A stretch of 64,000 bases of DNA from contig JALFIR010000027.1 of NCBI GenBank assembly GCA_022776215.1, positions 1 to 64,000 on the forward strand. Direction: 5' to 3'. This DNA is from Colivicinus sp022776215 (GTDB taxonomy: Bacteria; Bacillota_I; Bacilli_A; Erysipelotrichales; Erysipelotrichaceae). The notes beneath the pieces are model-generated. The model worked only from the letters and a program-made list of their open reading frames with translations, did no database searches and was not told the origin of the DNA. Both the position numbers and the translations under genes were made by a program. Shown one piece after another: positions 17,884 through 25,323 of the stretch; position 1 is the first letter of the stretch, and each line of letters starts with the position of its first letter.

Positions 17884-18644
17884 GAAATGTGTCTTTTACT
17901 TATCTCAAGACTATTAAGGCTTTAGAGAATATCAATTTGAAGATTGATGATGGTGACTTTGTTGGCATCATTGGTAAGACGGGTAGTGGTAAGTCCACTT
18001 TATTGGATATATTGGCTTCACTTGTTAAACCAACAAGTGGAAAGCTTAACTATGTTGGGTTAAAAAGGGATGATATCGGAGTAATTTTTCAGTTCGTGGA
18101 GAAGCAACTTTTTGAGTCTACGGTTGAAAAAGATGTTGGCTTTATCCTAAAGAATAAGGGTATTAAGGATGAGGGCCAAATTAGGGAGGTCTTGGAATAT
18201 TTAGGTTTCAATTACTCCGATATCAAAGACAAATCACCGTTGGAATTTTCTATTGGTGAGAAAAGAAAGATTGCGATAGCCGGTGTTCTGGTTGGTAAAC
18301 CTAAGGTTTTAATATTAGATGAAGCTTTCGCAGGTTTGGATAAAGATGGTAAGGATTCTTTGATAAAAATACTTATTAAATTAAATAAAGAAGGTACTAC
18401 CATCATTATGATTTCACATAGTAGTGATGTGATTTGTGAGTATGCCAAAAGGGTAATTATTCTAAAAGATGGTTCTATCTATAAGGATGGAAAGCCTGAG
18501 GTGGTGTTTAAGGATTATCAAAAATTATTAAGTGATGGCATTGATGTTTCTTATGTTAGAAGGATAAGTGAGAAATTGGATCTTGATTGTATTAAGTATG
18601 CTGATTTAATTGATGAAATAGAAAAGAGGTATCACCATGAATAG
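17868..18644 (+). CDS. ecfA2: ECF transporter ATPase A2
   Basis: A 258-residue partner of EcfA1. Walker A is GKTGSGKST, the Q-loop is IFQFVEKQLFE (the FVE-type Q-loop is typical of A2 subunits), and Walker B is VLILDEAFAGLD. The ABC signature is unusual: LEFSIGEKRK replaces LSGGQ, so one of the two composite ATP sites of the heterodimer may be weak. GGTGGAGG lies before the ATG inside ecfA1, and the stop overlaps ecfT by eight bases. Confidence 0.88.
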   Translation: MSIELRNVSFTYLKTIKALENINLKIDDGDFVGIIGKTGSGKSTLLDILASLVKPTSGKLNYVGLKRDDIGVIFQFVEKQLFESTVEKDVGFILKNKGIKDEGQIREVLEYLGFNYSDIKDKSPLEFSIGEKRKIAIAGVLVGKPKVLILDEAFAGLDKDGKDSLIKILIKLNKEGTTIIMISHSSDVICEYAKRVIILKDGSIYKDGKPEVVFKDYQKLLSDGIDVSYVRRISEKLDLDCIKYADLIDEIEKRYHHE

Positions 18645-19425
18645 TTTACCGATTGGTTCTTATTTCAAGGGCGATTCTATCTTTCATAAGTGTGATGCGT
18701 TTACTAAGATTATTACTTTAATTATTATGATAGTTGCGGTAATTAAGACACAAGGTTTAGAGTCTTATTTAGTGTGGTTAATCATTGTTGGATTATGTAT
18801 AAAGGCATCTAAGATAGATATAGAGAGTATTACTTCATCTTTATCGAAAACTTTAAAGTTTTGTGTATTAGTATTTCTAATGAACTTTTGTTTCTTTTCA
18901 AGAGAGGATGCTTACTTTAAGTTCTTTATCTTTAGTCCCTCATATTTGGGTTTAGTTCAAGGTATTAATGTGGTTGACAAGATGTTGTTGTTGATTATGA
19001 TTACAACTATCTTACTAAGTACAACTAGTCCTTTAGATCTAACAAAGGGTATTTCGATGTTTCTTTATCCTTTACAATTTGTTGGTTTGAATGTTTATGA
19101 GATTTCGATGATTCTTTCAATTTCTTTGACTTTTATTCCTACATTGTTTGAAGAGGCAGAGATGATAAGGAAGGCTCAGATAGCTAGAGGGGCCAAGCTT
19201 GATAGTAAAAATCTTATTACCAGGGCAACTTCAATTGTACCGTTTGTGGTTCCAGTCTTTATTTCAGCATTTAAAAGAGCTGATGATTTAGCTCTAGCCT
19301 TAATTAGTAGGGGCATTGAGTTTAAGAAAGATCGAAGAATTAAGTTTGATGTTTCTTTGAAGGCTTGTGATTATTACATTCTTTTAATGAGTGTTTTAAT
19401 ATTATTATTGTTTATGTTTTTATAA
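18637..19425 (+). CDS. ecfT: ECF transporter T component
   Basis: A 262-residue membrane protein (CbiQ/EcfT family) with four to six membrane helices and a long cytoplasmic coupling region. The two short coupling motifs of the family are seen as AQIARGAKLD and ALISRGIE (the A-R-G motifs that contact the ATPases). It couples ATP hydrolysis to the substrate-binding S component encoded next. The start overlaps ecfA2. Confidence 0.9.
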   Translation: MNSLPIGSYFKGDSIFHKCDAFTKIITLIIMIVAVIKTQGLESYLVWLIIVGLCIKASKIDIESITSSLSKTLKFCVLVFLMNFCFFSREDAYFKFFIFSPSYLGLVQGINVVDKMLLLIMITTILLSTTSPLDLTKGISMFLYPLQFVGLNVYEISMILSISLTFIPTLFEEAEMIRKAQIARGAKLDSKNLITRATSIVPFVVPVFISAFKRADDLALALISRGIEFKKDRRIKFDVSLKACDYYILLMSVLILLLFMFL

Positions 19426-19436
19426 GGGGGAATTTT

Positions 19437-19952
19437 ATGACAAATACTAAAAAGGCAATAATTTGTGCAATTATGATTGCGATGTGTGTAGTGTTACCTA
19501 TGGCGTTCCATGCGATTCCTAATGCAGGTTCTATTTATTTACCAATGCATATTCCAGTATTATTATGTGGTTTAGTTGCTGGTTGGCCTTATGGTTTATT
19601 GTGTGGTGTTGTAGGTCCTATTATGTCTCATTTGATTACAGGTATGCCACCTATGGGTTTCTTACCTCAAATGGTAATTGAGCTTGCAGCTTATGGTTTA
19701 ATTTCAGGTTTATTAATGAATTTTCTTCCAGTTAAGAATGAAACCGCTAAGGTTTATACTTCTTTAATTGGTGCAATGTTACTAGGTAGAGTTGTTAGTG
19801 GTATTTCTAAGGCTGTTATTTTTGCGAAGGGTTCTTATTCTGTGACTCTTTGGGTTACAGGTTTGTTTGTGACTGGCTTACCTGGTATTATTATTCAAAT
19901 CATCTTTATTCCAGTTATTTATTTCGCATTAAAGAAGGCTAAGCTTATTTAA
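19437..19952 (+). CDS. ECF transporter S component, substrate unknown
   Basis: A 171-residue hydrophobic protein with six helices. The IYLPMHIPVLLCGLVAGWPYG and LLCGVVGPIMSHLITGMPP segments are typical S-component sequences of the PF12822-like group (pantothenate, cobalamin or queuosine-precursor type). It binds a vitamin-like compound and toggles in the membrane on the EcfT scaffold. A strong AAGGGGG site precedes the ATG. The substrate cannot be assigned. The methyltransferase that starts on its stop codon may act on the imported compound. Confidence 0.82.
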   Translation: MTNTKKAIICAIMIAMCVVLPMAFHAIPNAGSIYLPMHIPVLLCGLVAGWPYGLLCGVVGPIMSHLITGMPPMGFLPQMVIELAAYGLISGLLMNFLPVKNETAKVYTSLIGAMLLGRVVSGISKAVIFAKGSYSVTLWVTGLFVTGLPGIIIQIIFIPVIYFALKKAKLI

Positions 19953-20524
19953 TGGACAAGAATAGTATTGAAGCTTTTTTTGATAAGGCAGCATCTTCTT
20001 GGGATGAAGAAATGATTAAAGATGATTTAATCATTAAGACTATTTTGGATAATGCCAAGGTTGAAAAAGGTAATACAGTGTTGGATGTTGCCTGTGGTAC
20101 AGGTGTGATGATTCCTTATTATCTAAAAAGAGAAGCACTTCCTACTGGTATTGATTTGTCTAAGAAGATGATTGAAATATCTCAATCTAAATTTAAGGAT
20201 ATTGAATTTATTTGGGGTGATGTTGAAGAATTAAATAATCGCAAATTTGATCGAATAATTGTTTATAATGCCTTTCCTCATTTTATTAATCCTGAGGCTC
20301 TAGTTAAGCATTTAGCTACTTTATTAAATAAAGATGGTACTTTAACTATTGCCCATGGAATGAGTAGGGAACGTATTAACAATCATCATGAAGGTGTAGC
20401 TAGTTCTATATCAAATGGTTTAATAAAAGCTAGTGAATTAGCTAAGGTAATGTCTAAGTATCTTGATGTCTATGTATCTATTGATGATGATAGGATGTAT
20501 CAAGTTAGTGGAATATTAAAGTAA
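19952..20524 (+). CDS. Class I SAM-dependent methyltransferase
   Basis: A 190-residue methyltransferase. The SAM-binding motif I is VLDVACGTGV near residues 43-52, the acidic end of strand beta-2 is in TGIDLSKKMI, and motif IV-like sequence is RIIVYNAFPHF. The ATG overlaps the S-component stop (TAATG) and there is no own ribosome binding site, so it is coupled to the importer. The last 261 bases (20264-20524) are present again at 22066-22329 after ATPase 3. Substrate unknown; the context suggests modification of an imported cofactor precursor. Confidence 0.82.
   Translation: MDKNSIEAFFDKAASSWDEEMIKDDLIIKTILDNAKVEKGNTVLDVACGTGVMIPYYLKREALPTGIDLSKKMIEISQSKFKDIEFIWGDVEELNNRKFDRIIVYNAFPHFINPEALVKHLATLLNKDGTLTIAHGMSRERINNHHEGVASSISNGLIKASELAKVMSKYLDVYVSIDDDRMYQVSGILK
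20264..20524 (+). repeat. Upstream copy of the duplicated methyltransferase 3' end
   Basis: The final 261 bases of the intact methyltransferase. They are about 93-95 percent identical to 22066-22329 by eye. The similarity stops at the stop codon; the downstream terminators differ. Confidence 0.9.
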
Positions 20525-20550
20525 GGTTGGTTATAATGCCAATCTTTTCT
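20523..20550 (+). terminator. Terminator after the methyltransferase
   Basis: AAGGTTGG at 20523-20530 pairs with CCAATCTT at 20539-20546 (one G-T pair) and is followed by TTTT. Confidence 0.8.
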
Positions 20551-20583
20551 TTTGAGTTGAGCTAATATATAATATAAATATAC

Positions 20584-20607
20584 TTATCATAAATTAATTT
20601 ATCATAA
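20584..20607 (+). repeat. Two 9-bp direct repeats upstream of ATPase 3
   Basis: TTATCATAA occurs at 20584-20592 and 20599-20607, period 15, with the second copy touching the AAGGAGG ribosome binding site. A TATAAT lies at 20568-20573. The motif is AT-rich and also occurs by chance elsewhere in the window, so this pair alone is modest evidence. Confidence 0.65.
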
Positions 20608-20617
20608 GGAGGCAATA

Positions 20618-22036
20618 ATGAAGTTCATAGGTAGAAAAGAAGAATTAGGAAAATTAGAAGCAGAGTATCAAAGAGATGGATCTTTTGTGGTTGTTTATGG
20701 AAGACGTAGAGTTGGTAAGACTACTTTGATAAAAGAGTTTATAAAGAATAAAACAGCTTTTTATTATCTTGCGACAGAAGAGTTAGAAGTTCAAAGTATG
20801 AAAAGATTAGCTGGTGTAATTGGACGTGCTACTAATAATAGTTTGTTGAATAAGGCTGTATTTAATGATTGGTTGGATTTGTTTCAGTTAGTGGCTGATT
20901 ATAAACCTAATGAGAAGAAAGTTTTGGTTATTGATGAGTTTCCATATTTGGTTAAGACGAATCCTGCTTTTCCTTCTATCTTACAAAACGCTTGGGATGA
21001 GTTATTGAAAGATAATAATGTGATGTTGATATTGTCTGGTTCACTAATAGGCATGATGCTCAAACATACGTTGTCTTATGATAGTCCTTTATATGGCAGA
21101 AGAACTGCTCAAATGCGCTTATCATCGTTGCCTTTTAATGATGTTTATATGGCTAGTGGTTTAACTTTTGAAAGGGCTGTTGAACAATATGCGATTACAG
21201 GTGGTGTACCTAAGTATCTAGAGTTTTTTGAGGATGGTCGAGAATTGGTTGATCAGATAAAGGATGTTGTCTTAAATAAGAGTGGATTTTTGTATGAGGA
21301 GCCATTTTTCTTGTTGAGAAGTGAATCTTTGTCTGCAGTTAATTATTTTTCAATTATTAAGACAATAGCGGATGGTAATCACAAGTTGGGTAAAATAGCT
21401 AGTGCTTTAAATCAAGATACTTCTTGTATTACGCCATATCTTTCTACACTGACGGAATTAGGTTTTATTGAAAAGAGAATTCCTGTGACTGAGAAGAATC
21501 CTGAAAAAACAAGAAAGGGTTTATATTTTATTTCCGATAATTTCATACGATTTTGGTTTCATTATGTTTATCCATATAAGGGTGAATTGGAATTGGATAA
21601 TGTGCAGATTGTATTAGATGAAATAAATAAGGATTTTAAAGAAAAGTTTGTGGCTTTTGCGTATGAGGATATATGTAAGGAAATATTTCAAAATTTATGT
21701 AAAAAAGGAAGTATTGATTTTGTACCTTCTCGTATAGGTTCATACTGGCTGAATGATTTTAATAACGACACTGAAATCGATGTGATGGCGATTGATAATC
21801 AAAATAAGAGGATATTTGTGGGAGAGTGTAAATATCATAATAAGTCTGTTGATGCTCAAGTGTATTTTTCATTAAAAGAAAAAGTTGAAAATAATGATGA
21901 AATTAAAAAAGGATTCACTGGATTTGAGCTTATCTATGGCTTATTTAGTAAAAGTGGCTTTACTAATCGCATGTTAGATATCGCAAAAGAGAATGTTGAT
22001 ATATTGTTAATTAATGATGATACCTTACTTAAATAA
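20618..22036 (+). CDS. AAA-type ATPase with DUF234-like C-terminus (ATPase 3)
   Basis: A 472-residue protein of the archaeal-type ATPase group. It starts with FIGRKEELGKLE, then Walker A GRRRVGKTT at residues 28-36, Walker B KVLVIDEFPYL and sensor LILSGSLIG. A winged-helix region (KLGKIASALNQDTSCITPYLSTLTELGFIEKR) leads to a C-terminal PD-(D/E)XK-like domain with EID near 386-388 and GECKYHNK near 401-408. The gene has its own ribosome binding site and lies between the intact methyltransferase and a truncated second copy of it. The family's function is unknown; a nuclease-like C-terminus suggests DNA-related action, possibly selfish or defensive. Confidence 0.88.
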   Translation: MKFIGRKEELGKLEAEYQRDGSFVVVYGRRRVGKTTLIKEFIKNKTAFYYLATEELEVQSMKRLAGVIGRATNNSLLNKAVFNDWLDLFQLVADYKPNEKKVLVIDEFPYLVKTNPAFPSILQNAWDELLKDNNVMLILSGSLIGMMLKHTLSYDSPLYGRRTAQMRLSSLPFNDVYMASGLTFERAVEQYAITGGVPKYLEFFEDGRELVDQIKDVVLNKSGFLYEEPFFLLRSESLSAVNYFSIIKTIADGNHKLGKIASALNQDTSCITPYLSTLTELGFIEKRIPVTEKNPEKTRKGLYFISDNFIRFWFHYVYPYKGELELDNVQIVLDEINKDFKEKFVAFAYEDICKEIFQNLCKKGSIDFVPSRIGSYWLNDFNNDTEIDVMAIDNQNKRIFVGECKYHNKSVDAQVYFSLKEKVENNDEIKKGFTGFELIYGLFSKSGFTNRMLDIAKENVDILLINDDTLLK

Positions 22037-22065
22037 ACAAATCTAGGCGTAAACACAAAACATAA

Positions 22066-22329
22066 TATAATGCTTTTCCTCATTTCATTGATCCTGAGGC
22101 TTTGGTTAAACATTTAGCTACTTTATTAAATAAGGATGGTACTTTAACTATTGCCCATGGAATGAGTAGGGAGCGTATTAATCATCATCATCATGAAGGT
22201 GTAGCTAGTTCTATATCGAATGGTTTAATAAAAGCTAGTGAATTAGCTAAGGCAATGTCTAAGTATCTTGATGTCTATGTATCTGTTGATGATGATAGGA
22301 TGTATCAAGTTAGTGGAAAATTAAAGTAA
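22066..22329 (+). pseudogene. 5'-truncated second copy of the methyltransferase
   Basis: Eighty-seven codons plus stop in the same reading frame as the 3' end of the intact gene (from YNAFPHF onward), without a start codon, ribosome binding site or SAM motif. It differs by about fifteen substitutions and one extra CAT codon, giving four His in a row instead of two. It is followed by its own terminator. An internal ATG at 22102 exists but would yield only a fragment without the cofactor site. Confidence 0.85.
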
Positions 22330-22353
22330 GACTACAATTGCGTAGTCTTTTCT
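22328..22353. terminator. Terminator after the methyltransferase fragment
   Basis: AAGACTAC at 22328-22335 pairs with GTAGTCTT at 22342-22349, then T residues. It probably also serves the minus-strand antitoxin-like gene that ends at 22352. Confidence 0.82.
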
Positions 22354-22477
22354 ATTTCTTTAGTTCTTTTAAAGCTTCTTCCACATCAGAATAATGTTTA
22401 ACATTAGGGTCTCTTGCGATTCTTTCAGCTTCTTTTAAAGCTTTTATTGTTTCTTTATTAAAGTTATTTTGTTCCAT
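22352..22477 (-). CDS. RelB-like antitoxin C-terminal peptide (41 residues), no toxin
   Basis: A short reading frame on the minus strand begins at ATG 22477 and encodes NKETIKALKEAERIARDP followed by NVKHYSDVEEALKELKK. This is the typical toxin-wrapping C-terminal half of RelB/DinJ/YefM-type antitoxins. The usual DNA-binding N-terminal half is missing. No RelE-like toxin frame follows; the coding direction runs straight into the methyltransferase fragment and the shared terminator. It starts seven bases after the GGDEF stop codon and has no clear ribosome binding site. It may be a remnant or a small orphan antitoxin. Confidence 0.6.
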   Translation of the reverse strand: MEQNNFNKETIKALKEAERIARDPNVKHYSDVEEALKELKK

Positions 22478-22484
22478 ATAAGCA

Positions 22485-23879
22485 TTATATTCTATTAAAC
22501 TTGACGTCATAGTAATGTTTCTTCATTAGATACATTTCTTTATCGGCTTCTTTAGTTAGTTCTTCAATTGTTAAGTTTGAATAATCATCGTAGTGGGCAA
22601 AGCCAAATGAAATACTTAAACTATCCACTCTTGTACCTGACCAATTGTTTACAGTGTCATTAAGAATGTTTATTGTAGACTCAACTTCTTCTTTATTCAT
22701 ATAGCCAAAGACAACAAATTCATCACCACCGATTCTATAGGTGTTACCCTTGTCCTTGAATGCGCTTGTAATACAAACGGATGCACCACAAATTAGTTCA
22801 TCTCCCGCTTCATGTCCTAATGTGTAATTGACAACCTTTAGGCCATTGATATCGATAAGGAATACCACAAAGTCGTTTGTTGGTGTATTTTTATGATTAG
22901 CGATATATTCGTTATAGGCAAATCTGGAATAGACGCCAGTAAGAGGGTCAACTGAGATTTTTACGCTTTGTTCATATAGCTTATCACGCATCTTGATGCT
23001 TTGTATGGTGTAGAATTCATATATCCATTGGATGATAATGATTAGGATTCCAAATAATGATATAAAGGCAATTAGTTCTTGGGAAAGTAGGGCATTAATA
23101 TCAACTTTAAAAGAATTATCAAATGGAATATTATGAATGAACAGATTTCTAAAAATCATCTTTCTTAAATATAAGATACATAAGATTCCTATTAATAAGG
23201 CAATTATTTTAGTGATGACTAATGACTTTGATTTTTGTTTAGGTTGTACATTATCACAGATATATTTTAAGTAATTCTTAAGATTACTTCTAACAAGTAC
23301 ATAATGCAGTAAAGAACATGCAAGTCCTGCTAAGAGGTATGATAACCAATCACTAAATGCAGGATAAGATAATAAGTTGGCAATTATTGTTTGACGCATT
23401 GTCGGTAAGAACATATAGAAGGCAATTACCATGAAGATTCCTTGGATAAAGGTACAAAGCATTCCGACAATAAAAATTCCTAGGTAGACATGTTTTCTTG
23501 ATTTATCAAAATATATGTTGAATATGTTAGCTGAAACGATTGCGAATAGTATTCTTGATAGGCCAAACATGATAGAGGCAAAAGGCACTCCACTTACAAA
23601 AGGTGAGAATAGTTGATCTAGTGGCGCAGTAGAATAGGTTCCTATCCACATTGAAGAAAGGGCAAAGACTAAGGCAATAGGCACACTTGCACTTATACCT
23701 AGAGTCATAGCACCTACTATTACAAGAATATGTAGGGTAGAAGTAGAGACAACATCTAGTTCAACATAGCCTAGATATGAGAAGGCAAAAATAGCTTCTA
23801 ATGCCATTAAGATTAGTATTATTTCTCTTTGTTTACTTTTGGTCAAAGTAACCCCGTATAATTTTTCAAATCGTTTCAT
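22485..23879 (-). CDS. Membrane GGDEF protein, probable diguanylate cyclase
   Basis: A 464-residue protein. The first about 300 residues hold eight or more membrane segments; residues 45-125 resemble an ECF S-component core (LHILVIVGAMTLGISASVP, then a short polar loop and SRILFAIVSANIF). The C-terminal GGDEF domain starts at DPLTGVYSRFAYNEY and carries an intact RIGGDEF at residues 382-388, so cyclic di-GMP synthesis is likely. No RxxD inhibitory site is seen just before it. The ribosome binding site AAGGAAAA precedes the ATG. It is in line with the small antitoxin-like frame downstream. Confidence 0.85.
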   Translation of the reverse strand: MKRFEKLYGVTLTKSKQREIILILMALEAIFAFSYLGYVELDVVSTSTLHILVIVGAMTLGISASVPIALVFALSSMWIGTYSTAPLDQLFSPFVSGVPFASIMFGLSRILFAIVSANIFNIYFDKSRKHVYLGIFIVGMLCTFIQGIFMVIAFYMFLPTMRQTIIANLLSYPAFSDWLSYLLAGLACSLLHYVLVRSNLKNYLKYICDNVQPKQKSKSLVITKIIALLIGILCILYLRKMIFRNLFIHNIPFDNSFKVDINALLSQELIAFISLFGILIIIIQWIYEFYTIQSIKMRDKLYEQSVKISVDPLTGVYSRFAYNEYIANHKNTPTNDFVVFLIDINGLKVVNYTLGHEAGDELICGASVCITSAFKDKGNTYRIGGDEFVVFGYMNKEEVESTINILNDTVNNWSGTRVDSLSISFGFAHYDDYSNLTIEELTKEADKEMYLMKKHYYDVKFNRI

Positions 23880-23952
23880 ATTAATTTTCCTTTTTTATAA
23901 TTTTAACATTTTTAACCATGTTAGAAGTTTTTAGAAATTAATATAAACAAGA

Positions 23953-23976
23953 TTATGATAATTTAGATTATCATAA
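23953..23976. terminator. Perfect 10-bp palindrome at the end of the MATE gene
   Basis: TTATGATAAT at 23953-23962 pairs with ATTATCATAA at 23967-23976 across TTAG and includes the MATE stop codon. No good T tract follows on the minus strand, so it is either a weak terminator or a protein site. Confidence 0.5.
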
Positions 23977-25267
23977 ATTTTCTAAACACAACTTTATATA
24001 TTATTATTCCTAAAACATTAGAAATGATACATGCCCACGTTAGAAACAAAGGACCAAAACTTGGTGTAAACACAAAAGATAAAATAATACGTGTTGCTAA
24101 TACGATAGTAGAAATAAACGCTAAACTCTTCATCTTTTGGTGGCCCTTAAAATAAGAATCAAAACTATTCTTATAGAAGATTGCGAAATAATTCAAGATA
24201 AGAATTAGGAAAGCTTTATCTGCATAGACAAAGCTTTCTAGGGTCGTATCTTTAATGTATAAAGATACGAGTGGCTTATTAAATATAAGAGTTAATAAAG
24301 AAGAAAGGATACAAATCAAAGTGCCAAAGAATAATATAGACTTAAAACCAGCATCAACTCTATCATGCTTATTGGCACCGATATTTTGAGCACAGAAAGA
24401 TTCATAGGCATTACAAATACCAACAAGAGGACATAATAAGAGATTGTTTAAGGTGAAGGCTACATTATAACCATTGATTATTTCTACACCATAGCCATTG
24501 ACTAATATTTGTAAGAAGAAGGAACCAAAGGAATATACACTTTGAGATATAGTAGATGGAATCATCATGGTGATGCCACTTTTTAGATAATTAAAAGAGA
24601 AATGAGCTTTTAGCTTGTAAGAGTTAATTAATTTATTAGCTTTATAGTACATAAAGATAGCACTTAATAAGACTGAAATTAGAGAAGCTAGGGCAGCACC
24701 AAGAACACCTTTATCAAATATAGCTACGACGATATAGTCAAGGATTAGATTTAATACTTGGAAGATTATACAAAGAATCATTGGTGTTTTAGAATCACCA
24801 TAGCCATTTAAGATGCCTTGGTTAACTGTTATAATACCTACTGGAATAAAGTTGAGGGCATAGACAATTAGGACAATAATTGAATCATTTAATAAATATT
24901 TTGGGATATGAATTAGTTCTAATAATTGTTTAGCGAAAAGACAATATAGTAGTGCAATGATAGTGGAATATACAAAGAAGACAATATTAAAAGTTCTTTT
25001 GGCATCGCTTAGCCCTTGTTTATTTTCTTCACCAAACATCTTGGCAAAGACTACATTAGAGACAATGGCACCACCTTGTACTAGACAGTATCCTAACATT
25101 GTTAGGGTTGAGATATTAGATAGGATGGCAAATTCATTGCCACCTGAAAATCTAGAGACAATGATTGAGTCTATTAGGGTATATAGTTGGTTTAATAGTT
25201 GCAAGACTATTAAAGGTAAGGAGAATTTTAATAAGATTTTGTTTATGCTTCCGTTAGTTAAATTCAT
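23963..25267 (-). CDS. MATE-family efflux transporter
   Basis: A 434-residue membrane protein with about twelve helices arranged as two related halves. The start MNLTNGSINKILLKFSLPLI and the following LYTLIDSIIVSRFSGGNEFAILSN segment are typical of the DinF/NorM MATE group, which exports cationic compounds in exchange for sodium or protons. The ribosome binding site is weak (GAGAAG). The gene is divergent from the GPH symporter at 25324, with only 56 bases between them. Confidence 0.88.
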   Translation of the reverse strand: MNLTNGSINKILLKFSLPLIVLQLLNQLYTLIDSIIVSRFSGGNEFAILSNISTLTMLGYCLVQGGAIVSNVVFAKMFGEENKQGLSDAKRTFNIVFFVYSTIIALLYCLFAKQLLELIHIPKYLLNDSIIVLIVYALNFIPVGIITVNQGILNGYGDSKTPMILCIIFQVLNLILDYIVVAIFDKGVLGAALASLISVLLSAIFMYYKANKLINSYKLKAHFSFNYLKSGITMMIPSTISQSVYSFGSFFLQILVNGYGVEIINGYNVAFTLNNLLLCPLVGICNAYESFCAQNIGANKHDRVDAGFKSILFFGTLICILSSLLTLIFNKPLVSLYIKDTTLESFVYADKAFLILILNYFAIFYKNSFDSYFKGHQKMKSLAFISTIVLATRIILSFVFTPSFGPLFLTWACIISNVLGIIIYKVVFRKFMII

Positions 25268-25292
25268 AGGAATAATTATACTTCTCAGGATA

Positions 25293-25298
25293 TATAAT
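25293..25298 (+). promoter_or_regulatory. -10 element for the GPH symporter
   Basis: TATAAT 26 bp before the ATG, without a good -35 hexamer. It lies in the short divergent region shared with the MATE gene. Confidence 0.4.
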
Positions 25299-25323
25299 TT
25301 AACTAGTAATAGAGGAAAATATT

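Noticed and set aside
22102..22329. Separate 75-residue methyltransferase gene
   Set aside because: Similarity to the 3' end of the upstream gene continues in frame before this ATG, and no ribosome binding site or SAM motif is present; annotated as a truncated copy.
23953..23976. Link between the MATE palindrome and the TTATCATAA repeats of ATPase 3
   Set aside because: The same AT-rich 9-mer occurs in other intergenic places (for example near 4190), so a relation cannot be claimed.
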